Shown piece by piece: positions 12,137-24,200 of a stretch of 64,000 nucleotides of DNA (positions are counted from its first letter, which is position 1; the number at the start of each line of letters is the position of its first letter). The stretch comes from Acorus gramineus (taxonomy: Eukaryota; Streptophyta; Magnoliopsida; Acorales; Acoraceae), in the NCBI GenBank assembly GCA_030737835.1, contig JAUJYN010000012.1:4965585-5029584 (forward strand), given 5' to 3'. Below the pieces are notes generated by a model. The model saw nothing but the letters and a program-made list of their open reading frames with translations, did not search any database and was not told the DNA's origin. The translations under genes and the position numbers were made by a program.

Positions 12137-12223
12137 TTTTGGTGGGTAAAGGTGGGTTCGAACCCGCGACCTCTCATATGAGAGGGTGCATCTCGACCAC
12201 TCCGCTAAGAGGTCTGCTGCAAA
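12137..12223 (-). repeat. tRNA-derived SINE-like element with intact A and B boxes
   Basis: On the minus strand TAGCGGAGTGG matches a pol III A box and GGGTTCGAACCC a B box, about 32 bp apart, flanked by A/T homopolymers. The anticodon-arm region is a perfect palindrome (CCTCTCATATGAGAGG) and the acceptor ends do not pair. I therefore read this as a short SINE or tRNA fossil rather than a tRNA gene. Confidence 0.5.
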
Positions 12224-12603
12224 AAAAAAAAAAAAAAAAAAAAAAAGTTGAGATACCCTCTCACCATAATAATTTTTTTTTTCAAATTTACGTGTGTTGC
12301 TGCTCTTCCCTAAATCAAATTCAAAATGGTATAATATATAGATTGATCTTTCCAAAAACTATATTTTTAGTAATAATACATTAATGTATTGATTGTCAGA
12401 TTTTTTATTTGGAAGAATGTATCATTTTACTAAGCAAAAAGAAGAAAAAAGATTTATCATTTACCCGATTTGCTACATGAAAATCAATATAAATGCATTA
12501 TCCATCATTATGTATATATCCCAAAATTCAATATATTCAATGTTGGGAGATTTCATTATCCATATTTAACATCTAAGGCGAACTTTGTATATGTTTGGAT
12601 CAT

Positions 12604-12617
12604 TATATTATATATAG
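12604..12617 (+). promoter_or_regulatory. TATA box of DEFL copy 2
   Basis: Same TATATTATATATAG and spacing as in copy 1. Confidence 0.55.
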
Positions 12618-12687
12618 CCCAAAAAGATTAAAACTCAGTCATCATATTTCAATACTCTAGAGGAAACTAAACTATTAAGCATATACC

Positions 12688-13185
12688 ATGAAGCCATCCT
12701 CATACATCCCACTCATTGTGGCTCTTTTGATTCTCCTCCACATAGGTAAATAAATATTTGCTTTATCTTTATTTTTCATTGTAATGTACTTAAAATATGT
12801 ATGTTCTTGAATATTTCAGAAGTAATGTTGGTTTTCAAGTAATTTATTAAACATAAGAAAATACCATGAAAACTACATTAGAAATGCATTAATATGTATT
12901 TATTAAACAAAAAAAAAAAAATGAAAACTCTATTACAAATGCATTATTCTGTAACTTTAACCTTTTGATTTCTTTGGTTTAGGAATTCAAGTAATTGGTG
13001 ACCCCGAAATGAAGACATGCAAGGAAGAGCTGGTGTCAAGAGTTGATTGCGAACCAGAACATTGCAACACATTTTGTAAGGCAGCACACAGCCAACAAGG
13101 ATCAGGAGTATGCAACACTACTGATCCTTTTATCTGTGATTGCTACTGGCCTGCGCCAGTTGATACCAAATGTCCATCACCTTGA
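12688..13185 (+). CDS. Secreted defensin-like (DEFL/LCR-type) cysteine-rich peptide, copy 2
   Basis: Exons 12,688-12,745 and 12,983-13,185 (intron 237 bp) encode 86 residues that appear identical to copy 1: signal peptide, eight cysteines and the C-terminal DTKCPSP. The intron differs by a short indel in an A run, and the 5' and 3' flanks carry scattered substitutions while the coding part is unchanged. This hints at a very young duplication, gene conversion or purifying selection. Both copies keep TATA box, splice sites and AATAAA, so both could be expressed. Confidence 0.85.
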
Positions 13186-13440
13186 AAAAAGAAGCTTATG
13201 TTGTAAGGGAAATGGAAATTTTTGAGATGTATAATATCTCAAAATCTAAATAAAATAAAGTTCTTTGTGGTACTTACTTTCATCTCACAAATCAAGATTT
13301 TTAGGATCATATGTTTTATTTTTATTAGATTTTAATAATTGTCATTATAATTGTGTATTTATTATTTGTAGTAGAGTCATAATTGATATTACGAATATGT
13401 TTTTAATGTTTGTGAGCTATAAAAGGAATACCACCATACT

Positions 13441-13573
13441 ATTTAATACCAAATGCCTACGACATTTTAAAAAAAGAAGATATGCTTTAAGGGAAATGGA
13501 AATTTTTGAGATGTAAAATATCTCAAAATCTAAATAAAATAAAGTTCTTTGAGGTACTTTCATCTCCCAAATC
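13441..13573 (+). pseudogene. Remnant of a further DEFL copy (last codons plus 3' UTR)
   Basis: AATACCAAATGCCTACGAC aligns with the GATACCAAATGTCCATCAC end of the DEFL coding exon. It is followed by a close copy of the DEFL 3' UTR (AAGGGAAATGGAAATTTTTG ... AAATAAAATAAAGTTCTTTG). The stop and the rest of the exon are gone. DEFL unit 1 ends in the start of the same remnant (9,600-9,630), so the remnant predates the large duplication. An array of at least two genes existed first. Confidence 0.75.
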
Positions 13574-13739
13574 TGGATAAATTAAACAAATTTTGGCTCA
13601 TATCCATACGACTGCAATATTAGAACAACTTCACTACTCTTACAGAAATTAGATGATGTGGGTGATCGAATGTGAGGTACAACACTCGGTGAACATTATG
13701 CATATTTAATACATGCAAATACATAAATTGATGAGAAAT

Positions 13740-14389
13740 AATAATAATAATTTTTTTTTTGAAAAGGTAGTTCATTCATAATTAATTAAGACCGAATTAC
13801 AAATAGGCTGAAATATGGGAGAATAGAATACCGAAAAACATAAGGAAAGAAAGTAAGAAAACCTAACATCCTAACCCCATGGAACTAAAACATGCATGGT
13901 CACTTGTCCTGCCGCCAAGCAGCGTCGACGCCCTCCTACCCTCTCTGAGGAGTGTTGAAGACAGCATGCGTTGAGCGTTGCTAGGACCTTATCCCCACTA
14001 CCCAGTCCTCATTCCTCGATCCAAAATACACCCCAGGCTCCCACACGAGCCTCGCGCCTATTAGAAATCTCCCCCAATCCTTCAACAGCCGGATGACATC
14101 TTGCCACAGATTTTCAAGGTAGACAGGCTGACCTTTGAATATCAGCTCGTTGCGCGCACGCAAAATGGACCAAAGTCCTGCAGGAATGACTATTCTCCGA
14201 AATCGACTTTGAATGCATTTCTCACCTTGAGGAAGTGGCGAGTCCATAGTCTCCCGCAATTCCTCCAGGTTTTGAATGCCACATGTGAAACTCGCGGCCA
14301 CCCCGAGTCGGTCCCAAAGTCGGCCTGATATAGCGTAGTTGAGTAGCAGGTGCTCTATCGTCTCCGGTTTGATCCCGCAAAACAGGAGT
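13740..14389 (-). mobile_element. 5'-truncated LINE (L1-type), 3' end of ORF2 with poly(A)
   Basis: The minus strand encodes the C-terminal part of a plant LINE ORF2: FRRIVIPAGLWSILRARNEL, WQDVIRLLKDWGRF and upstream PETIEHLLLNYAISGRLWD (zf-RVT region), then a 3' UTR and poly(A), seen as T run near 13,752 on plus. It is flanked by TTGATGAGAAAT at 13,728-13,739 and 14,390-14,401, a 12-bp target-site duplication. Dead on arrival; no RT domain. Confidence 0.88.
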
Positions 14390-14794
14390 TTGATGAGAAA
14401 TTATTAACTGAGCATGAACTCGATCCATGAAATCTATACTCTGGTCCGGCTGTTTTTAGTTAAGACCCATTAGATCCTAGATGGACTGTTGAATCCTATC
14501 ACCCCAAAACAACGCTTCCACCAATACATGGGTTCATCGATCGATCGAATAAGGATGAATGACCACTATACCCATGTTCTTTCCTCCATTAAGTTATGTT
14601 AAATTTGGGATTGCGAGGGAGTATTATGGTAAATGGTGATGACAGCTTTGGGAACGCAAGAAATATTGTCAAACAGCCATTCATCAAGAGGTTCTAGAAA
14701 AGGGAATGACTGTCCCCAGCCTCACCATTTTCCATTCCTCAAGAGGTCTAGAAAAGCCCCCATTGGAGGCTGCCCCATGACGAGCAAAATCAAA

Positions 14795-15300
14795 ACTATC
14801 TGAAATCCATATAATCCCCTAACTTTTTGTAAAATTCATATAACTTCGTGAAAACACCTATATAAATTTAAATAACCCCCTGAATTAAATTTCAGTTGAC
14901 AGATAAAGAATATTATGTGAATATTTCGCTTGGTTAACCATATGTGAAGACACAATATACCAAAACTTATTTCCAATTTGTCAAAAACCTTATGTAAATG
15001 ATAATTTTATCCCTCTAGATAGAGCTTTATAATCCATCTGAATGAATAAAATCATCATTAACAGATGATTTTTCTCATTTTTAACACATTGTAGGATTTT
15101 TTTGGTATATTATATTTTCAACTAGGGTTAACCAGATAAAATATTCACATAATAATCATAATCTGTTAACAAAAATTAAACTCAGGGGTTATTTGGATTT
15201 GCATAAATATTTTCAGGGGGGTTGTATGGATTTTAGAAAACAACCGAGGGTTATATGGATTTTAGGTAGTTTACATGGGATTATTTGGATATATCCCTTA
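14795..15300. mobile_element. Foldback MITE, about 0.5 kb, related to 7,752-8,265
   Basis: Arms of roughly 200 bp are inverted: TGAAATCCATATAATCCCCT at the left, and TTATATGGATTTTAGGTAGT with GTTATTTGGATTTGCATAAA at the right. The whole could form a long hairpin. No coding capacity. Confidence 0.65.
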
Positions 15301-16224
15301 TGTAAAATGATAAAAATTCTAAATACTAATAACCGTCAATTTGGAAGCAAAACTTTTAACCCTGTTTGGATAGAATTATACTAGGAGAATAGGGTGGATA
15401 AGCCCAAAAACATGTTTGTTTGCAAGGAATAAGTGAATATGTTTGTGCTAAAATAAATGAGAATAGAATAATATTGGTATTTCAAGTCTTTCTAAAATTA
15501 TGTTATTCTACCCAATTTATTTCATTGATAAAAGAAGACCCATATATTAAATCACCTTTCATTACTTTTTATAAATCAATGAACCACATATCATATCACT
15601 TTCACCGTATCCTTACTCACCACAATATATAATTGATTAATCAAATAACAAAAACTTCATTATTATATTTTTCAATAAAGAATAATTAAAATACTAGACA
15701 AATTATTATTCTTTATATATACTTGAATAGTTATTTATTTTGGAATAACTTATGTTGCTATCCAAATGAAAACTTAGAACATCCAAAATGGTGAATCTAA
15801 TAATTGAATTCAAAAACCAATTCGGAATTGTCCACTGTGATTCAGCAATTGAAATACTAATGCTGTATACGCAAAATTGCAAGTGATACAGAAATACATA
15901 TACATGCACCATGATGCAAAAGCTCTTGAACCCCCATTTGGTTCAAGCATAGGGCTAGAATAAATGAGAATTAATTAGAATAACATCAAAATGGGTGTTT
16001 GGAAAGCTTAAATAAATGAAAATCTGTGTCAACATTAACTGATATAAAATAATATATAGATTCTAATCGACCATTGAAATTAAGTTATTCTAGGTTATTC
16101 AACCAAAACAATATGTAGACTCATTGTCAAACCAATTGTTATCACCTCTTACAAATCAAATCAATTGTCATAATTTTTTTTACCTTTTTATAAATCCCTA
16201 TCCATACATTTTTTTTTTACTTTT
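15301..16224. other. AT-rich spacer with MITE-like fragments
   Basis: CCTGTTTGGATAGAATTAT near 15,360 and TATCCAAATGAAAACTTAG near 15,760 are roughly inverted. CCATTTGGTTCAAGC near 15,935 looks like another terminus. Probably decayed MITEs; no gene. Confidence 0.35.
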
Positions 16225-18234
16225 TTCAACTAGAATAATTTAAAACACAACCAAATAAAAAGTCACTTTATTCTCCATCAAACGGAGATAGATTGATTTA
16301 AATACCATAATGAATGGTTCTGAACAGAAATAACATGTAATGATTCACCTAATGGAAATAATGATTCACCCAATGGAAATAGAGCCAAATAGTCATTTCA
16401 CATCAAAGACCATCCTAACCTCCAATTTTATTTTTGCCAGAATTCCCACAGAAGATATAGGTCAGAGATGCAACTTAAATGCTGTAATCTATAACATACA
16501 TCATGCAAGTGATGATTTAAATAGGCTCAAACAACTAATGGATTTATCTTGATAAAGAAAAGGAATGCACCTTTTAATAAGTGATCTTAGAATAACTACA
16601 ATCCAGTTGATTAAAGTTCCTTATAGATTCATCTGAATAGCTGGGGTCATTATGGTAGAACCATCAATTCATGCTGTGTATGGCAGTTTCAATTCATTAA
16701 AATGTGTTCTCTATTCATGCTGCATGGCTTAAATAGCTCTTGGAAAAAGAAATACAAACTAATATGGAAGGCCTGTTTTTGGGGGGCACTTGCATTATGT
16801 TTTCAAGGGGGCCTTCTTCTCTCTATCAGATATCCGGGCAGGAGCATTTGAATGTGACTTGAAGCGACCTCTACCACCCTCATCAGTCTCCTATAATTCC
16901 AATAAGTTTTTTACGTCAATAAAAAAAATAAAAGATGAAACAAACACCAGATGTGGTAAAAATCTAGTGAACTTGAAGACGATAAAAATGAAAAAGCATT
17001 TCATATTTCAACCACTTAAGTATTCTCATGCAGGGATACGAGGAACAGGATATGTGTCCATCCATCTGAACTCGCTGGTTCTGTGCCTTAAACTTGGCCA
17101 AGAAAATTCATGGATTCAAGAACTTTACTCATTGATGGATTTTAATGGACACAGGTTGATACCAGTTACAGAAATACTAGCCGACTTAACCAAGTTCAGA
17201 GGATGGGATTAAACATGTCCAAAGTAAATTTATCCTAGTTATATGAAATATCTTACAGACGTGGGTGTGATGATTTTGGCATCACGTTTGATCCTACACA
17301 CGACCTCAACAAAATCCTTGAAAGAAAATATAAAGAGCAGAAAACTCACCTTTTTCTTCACTATCTGGACGACATCCTCGTCATGGAGAACGTGAGAGGT
17401 TCCACAGTGTTGTGGGAAGTGCCTTGCACTAGTACCCCACACCAACACATATTTGACATCCTTTAGCAGGTTCCTATGTATATGATTACAGAAGTCTTCT
17501 ACCGAGCAACCACCTCGGTCCTGCAATTAGATGTAACAGCCATCACAACTCGGAAAATAACAATTTATTTGATTCTTCATACTTAGAAAGGCCAAGTGAA
17601 TGGGTGAACATACAGAAGAAAGAACAACTGGGTCTGAGAAATCAGGTTGCTGCCCTTGTGGCTTCGTGTAGACCCTCACGAGCCCCATTTCCTCCCACAT
17701 TTTTGCCAGAAGTCTGTCCAGGTTCAACTGTGACATCAAAACCAACTAATTAATGTGGGTGGGTTCCTTGTTTTTTTCTTCCTTTTTCTCCATGTTATTA
17801 TAATCAAAACATTTTTTTCCTCCTCTCAGTTCTTTTTGGTGGAAATATGAGATGAATCAATTATTTCAATTGTAATGGAATGTGTGTGTAAAGAATCAAC
17901 AAAAATATAAAGATAAGAATAACCTGCCTTCAAATTGCAGCTAATAACAACTGAGTTAGGTTGGCGGGCAAGTTTGTCCACATCATCAATGCCAACAACG
18001 TCAATCTTGTTGTAAACGTAAATGCATTTCATGTATTTTCGATTTCCTTCTATAACATCTATAAGATCATCGACAGTGGCATCCTCACGAAATAGCAGCT
18101 ACATTTGTTAAGCCATAAGGAGCTGGTTATAATGCATAAAATCGACAGTAATGATCACTTTAAAATAGTGCAGCAGAATCCATGAAAAAAAAGGGATAAA
18201 ACATAAAAAGAACATAAGATAACACAATGTGAAA
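16225..18234. repeat. Segmental duplication, DRG2 3'-end copy B (native locus)
   Basis: Partner of 9,784-11,800. Here the exons continue into the rest of DRG2, so this is the parental location. Confidence 0.92.
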
Positions 18235-21200
18235 AGGACTCCATGAATATTACTTGAGAATAAAACAAAATGAAGTAGAAGGCAAACAATCCAGCATGAG
18301 AACCATTATAGATGGTTCAATAAGATAATGTATGATGGTATATGAGAGGGTAAATGCTCAATGATTTGAATTGAAATGTAATAAGATTTAGTTAGAGAGG
18401 AGAAAAATGGCAATGCTACATTCTAGTAGAACATTTATCTGACAAAATCGTGATGGTCTATCCTGGCTGATGACGATTCACAATTAATAAAAATGTGGAA
18501 CAGAGAATATATATTGCCGTGCCATCTGCAAGGCTGATTTCAGTCAAGAACCATCAATCAATTTGATTTACAATCGGGCATGGCTATTAGTACCCCTACG
18601 ATCGCTCACACACCACGATTACTTGCATATACCCTCACTTTTTTGCTCCGCACACAGCTATTTTACAAGCTTTTTTTTGTTACTCCTTCACATCCTTACA
18701 TGCTTCTAGAACTCAAATGTTACTTTTTATACCTATTTGATAATACATATAAAAAATATCGTATAGCAAGAAAATAAATGATCCTGTTTGACCGAAAAAA
18801 AGCGTTAACATTATATGTTTAACTGCCAGTATGCCATTGCTCTTCACGAACTCATAAACCAATAAAATGACAAAACCAAAGGACATTTAAAAAATATTAT
18901 TCATACAACAACAATGACATCAACACGAAGAACAATATGTCTTTATACTTTGACTACTTGTCAGTCAAAAAAGTGTTTTTTTCTCCATTATACGAGTTTT
19001 GGATGTTTTTTAAGTGAAATATGGTCTCAACAATGGTTCAATGTAAGGCATCTGAACGCAAAAAAACAATAACTCGTATTCTATTGAGGTGGTGGTGGTA
19101 CACAACTCATATTTTAATTTTGGAGGAGAGATATGGGGAGCATAAAATAGCAGTGAGGTGTACATAACTCGTATTCTATTGGAGAAGGGGTACGAGAAGC
19201 CAAAAAATACACTCGTTGGGGTATACGGAGGAGAGTTTAAAATAAAATTAAAAAAAAATTTAAATTATTCCGCCAACTGAGGTATGTGAGCAATTATGGG
19301 GGTGTGAATAGCCATATCTTTACAATTACATGATTGATTGCTGACAGTTGCAAACAACATGTGAATATTTGATGCACTATGTTTCATGTCATAATCCATG
19401 AATGATGTGTATGTCTATGTTCCTGGTCACTGGGAGAAGTGAGATTCCCTGAACCCTTTAGCATGCAGTTTCAAATCAAGTCCATTATCATTTCCCACAG
19501 ATTACAAAATTTACCACCAAATATCAAGCTACTCAGTATATCTCCTCAAATGTGGTTTGCAATGAGTCAGTTCAGAGATATCATAGCTTGACAACTTTGG
19601 CTCAGGCCAAGAATCTATCAACTGTTTTATCTGAAAATCTCCCATCCCTCTCTTTCCTTTTTGCGCCCCCATGTCGCCACACGGGAGGGACATGGGGGCG
19701 CAAACAAAAAGGGGGGGATCCTATCAACTCAACTTGTTCCGTCCGACCTAGGATAATAAGCTCATGAGCTTGGTCTGGTCTTACTTCACCGTCGAGAAAC
19801 GAAAGAAGACTTCCATCTCCAAGCTTAGCTCAGACGTAGCTCGCTTCTTTTTGGGTATCTCTTTTCTTTCCAAATAAGTACATGAAAGAATCTATTAACT
19901 GTATCTGCACACAGATTTTGGTTTTATGTCTGAGATTATTATAAGCACAATTAATGAGTATGAATGGCTTACACTTCAGGATAGATTTTTCAGCTACAAA
20001 AGAATTGATTTAAAAAGCAAATGTAATATGGGGAAAGATGTTATGAAAGATAAAACAAAACTTCAGGAAAAAAAAAAGAAGAGATGTTTAATGACAAGTA
20101 TCTTGGGGTTCAAGAATGACAATAAATGAAACAGATCAATTTGCCTGAAGGATTCATCTAGAAAAAAATATAGCACATCCTTGCTAATTGTTCACCACCC
20201 ATTTTCCGCGTCCAATCATACTCCAACCCAGATCATCATGAGTGTCATCATTTCTATTGGTGGGGATGTTCCTAAATGCTATTTCTCCATAGATTCCATC
20301 AAGTCAATGAGGTTGTTTTTCATCTATATTTTTACGAGGAGCTAAGTCCCCCCCCTTCTTTCCCATCTCTCTCCCCACCCCAACCCAAGAAAAGAAAAAG
20401 GAAAACAGAATATTATTAAACTAAAACACCTATCCATCTCTTCCTTCTTTTCATTCTACAACGCCTTTTATATCTTTACTGTGAATGCCCAAAGATCCTC
20501 ATTATTTTCAACCGATCGTCCACAATCCTAAATTTTGTGATATGTTTAAAAACATAGCAGATGCATGCATCTGCTTAACCCATGAAGAAAACATCCCATG
20601 TGAAGTAACCTATCGAGTGATATGTGCTTTTTCCCTAACTCAAACGTCATGAGATCTGAAGAGCAAGTAATGAAATTTTGATCCACATCCCGAGTTTAAG
20701 AAAGGGGAATGGGATTTAGACTAACAGGAATACAATAGATCCAGGATTAGTATTATGTCCGAATATGATAAAAGATCTCAGTTAACTAAGAACAGATATT
20801 AAGTACTTGATCAAGGGCATTCTTTCTCATTTTGTTCTTTTACTCACTATTCCCTGTGGTCACCTTTGGCCTCCTTTGTTTTTCTTGATTTTTAGAATAA
20901 ATTAGTAAAATGTGATAAAAAAAAAAAAAGAAAAAAAAAAGAAACTTTCTTCAGCTTTAATGGAAAAAACCTGAGAAAACGTCTGAACTTTCTGTTCAAA
21001 TGCGTAAACCTCTGAGAACTTTCAGAGGCTTTACGTGCACTTATGAGAACTTCATGGAGCTTTCCACAACTTCTGTGACTTCTGAGAGCTTTAAACTTTG
21101 ACAGCTCTTCTTGTTTTACCCAGTTCTCCTTTCCCGCCTATCTACCTAATTACTATGCTGCTCTCACCCGTGTTGTGCAATGGCATAGTATACATAAAAA

Positions 21201-24200
21201 AGACACTGCACCACTGCATTTGAATATGCTACACAAGAGAGATGTGGCTTTATTTATGCTTCCTTCTGTAGTAGTACGAAAGAAAAAAAAAATCACGAAA
21301 TACGTATTGGAGTTATTATAGTGGAATAGGCCTTTCGGGCCTATTCCGGAAGGGCCAAAGGCTAAAATATTATGATTGGGCCCACAGGGGTTCAGGGGCA
21401 GCCCCCGGTTCGAATTTTTCTCATGTTTTTTTGTCTTTTTCTATTTCTAGGGATTTATATATCTTGTATCTATATAAGAAACCTTTTGGTCTCTGTTATT
21501 CAATATGACAATATTTCATTAGTTTCTTCTATATGCACATCCTTTCTACATGGCCGACCCAAAATTATGCTCCGCAGAGATGCAATTTTAATGCCTCCTT
21601 CCTGTTTTATAGAGCATTCACTATCTTGGCAGGTACACACAATCACACATGATTAATACCTTGCACATACAACTCCCCACTTCTTTGACCAATTTTTGAC
21701 AGATTAGAAACAAACACGATATATTATATTTCTTTGTCACTGTCCTTTGGATGCTTGAAGGCTTTTCCAGCATGAGTTTTGCCCTTGATTGGAATAAAGC
21801 AGCTTGGTGTCCATGATTCTAGCTAAATTTCATTTTTCATATTTTCATAGATCATCTAATGCCCAGCAATTTCCACAAACACAATCTTCACCTCATCATC
21901 CAGCGTTGTATTATTGTCATTTAACAAATATGCACCAGAGAGCCACATCTTAAATCCACTGTGCATATCTCACCTTCAATACGCTGATGATACACTCATA
22001 GTCTCTCATTGCAGTCATGAGAATGTTTTGTGTAATAAGTTGGTTCTGAGGTGCGACTAATTGAAATCTGGTTTGAGAGCTAATAATAACAAGAGCTCTG
22101 ACTGATATCAAGAAATTGAAAGACGAATTCATTCATTGTGCTATGATATTGGTCTGCAGGGTCTCCTAAGTTAAAAATTTTAAGAGGATTTTTGAGTTTT
22201 TCTTCTTTTCTTTTTTTTTCTTTTTTCTTAAAGCTGTTTTATCAAACCTGCCCATTTTCTTCTTCTCTATCTTCTTCATCCTTAAAAATTCCTCAAAATT
22301 TTGATATTATTATGAGGAGGCATTTATTGGTCAGTAGACAACACAGGAAGACAGAGGTCCACTTGATGAATTGGCATATGATCACAAGCAACAAGGATAG
22401 GGACATGGGAGTCCTATGAATGCTGCTCCACCGGGAAAACGGCTCTGGAGACCTCTTAATGAAACAGCCTCAATGCCATTTGTGTCTTTGCAATCAATTA
22501 AATTTTTTACAGAAACTGCCCTACTTTGGGGGTGACTCAACATCACCTACTGGATGTCCAAGGTGTGTTATGTTGTCGGAAATATAACCAAGATCCTATT
22601 CGGGAAGAGGATAGCTGGGCCCACCTACCACATGGTGCCCTTGCTGATGTGTTTCCATAGCTGTTTAGGGTGGCATTGAATCCTGATGATAGGGTATGGC
22701 TTCCCGAATCACAAAAAGACATGTCAACAGTGGAGATGGAGGTAGCCCTGTTGGGTATCTTGCAGAAAGTTCATGAAGAAGATGAGATGCTATGGAAGAG
22801 CAGGAAGAGACTAGTCTTTCTGCAGTCTTTTTACAAAATAATTTTCTTTCCTGTGCATCAAGGCCTTGTTAAATGACCTAGATTCATGTCTTCCGAACAA
22901 GTGTGGGTCATCTAAATTCCTGATACCCAGGTCTACATTGTCAGCCAGTACAGGAGCTTTCTAGAAGACAAAGAGTCTGGATCTTTTGCACCAAAGTCAA
23001 TAAATCGTCCAGTTCTCCTTCAACCCTTGATTACCAGGATTCATTACCTTGACACCATGCTGCTCAACCTCATCACTTTGAATTTCCTCCTCACTGCTTC
23101 ACATAGCAAGCTGAATTTTGATCGAGGTGGAAATCATGTTGGGCTCTTCCTTCAAGGCCAACGACTCCCCAAGGACTTCTTCACAGAAGCTACCAACCTC
23201 TTAGAACAAAATGCCCTTGCAACTCATTCCACCCCTTTCAATGATCAATGATTAGCAAACAGCATAGGGCCCCCAACTCCATTTCCACCCTGGTTGAACC
23301 CACAAGAGCATGCAAAACCATTGCGGCCCTTCCCTTTGCAAATCTCGCAGACTATTGGGTTTCAACATCCCTCTGCCAATTTCTAATGGTAGAAGAAGTT
23401 GGGCTACCATAAAATGGGACACTAGGAAATTTGCGACCCTCAAAAGTGGCATGAATCAAGAAACCTTTATTCAATAATTTAGGGAATTCATGTACATGTT
23501 AATAAGTTCGGCAAATTTTTGAACAATAATAACACGTACAATTGAGATTATTTCTCATTCTCATACACAAGTTTCCCATTACCACTAAACCAACACACAT
23601 GGTACACATTGTTCAGAAGTGCAGCTGAGAAAATACCTCAAAAAATTCCTGTCAATGAGGAAAAAAATAACTATTTATTATTACCAACACCTTTTGAATA
23701 TCTAAAAGTATGTTATTAAGCTATATTTGAAACTCAAGTCAATTGTTGGTAAATTGAGCCTCTTAGAGGCACTAGAAAATAAAGAAAATTTGAATACCAT
23801 TGTCTTCGACCATGCAATCTATCCATTTCAATTTTATTTTGCAGATTAGTATGGAGACCTAATCAGATGAACTCGTGTACCCATACTCATCTACAGTCCT
23901 ACTTTTGCTAATTGAACTTGATCACAGGTCCCATTCCCAAGAAAATTTCAAATGGTGAATATTAAGACGGTTAATCTCTTGGGCTACATTGCACGCAGAA
24001 GAACAATCATTCTACGACAATATCAAGCAATAGTTTCTAAGGAGATTACGCAGATATGTTGGTTATCTTCTGCACGGGATGTATTCCTAGAGATTATTGT
24101 TTGTATACAGCTCATTTTCTTCAGAGGTTTTTTATTCTTCGTGTTTGGGAATAAAATTACAAATGGTCATATCCAACCTCAATGAAATACAACCTCCACC

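Larger units (their letters stand above)
11829..13475. repeat. Duplicated DEFL unit 2
   Basis: Second copy of 7,999-9,630. It begins inside the foldback MITE, so only the right half of that element (to about 12,093) is present. Confidence 0.9.

Noticed and set aside
12137..12223. Functional tRNA gene
   Set aside because: A and B boxes are present, but the acceptor stem does not pair and the anticodon arm is a plain palindrome. It looks like a SINE or tRNA fossil.
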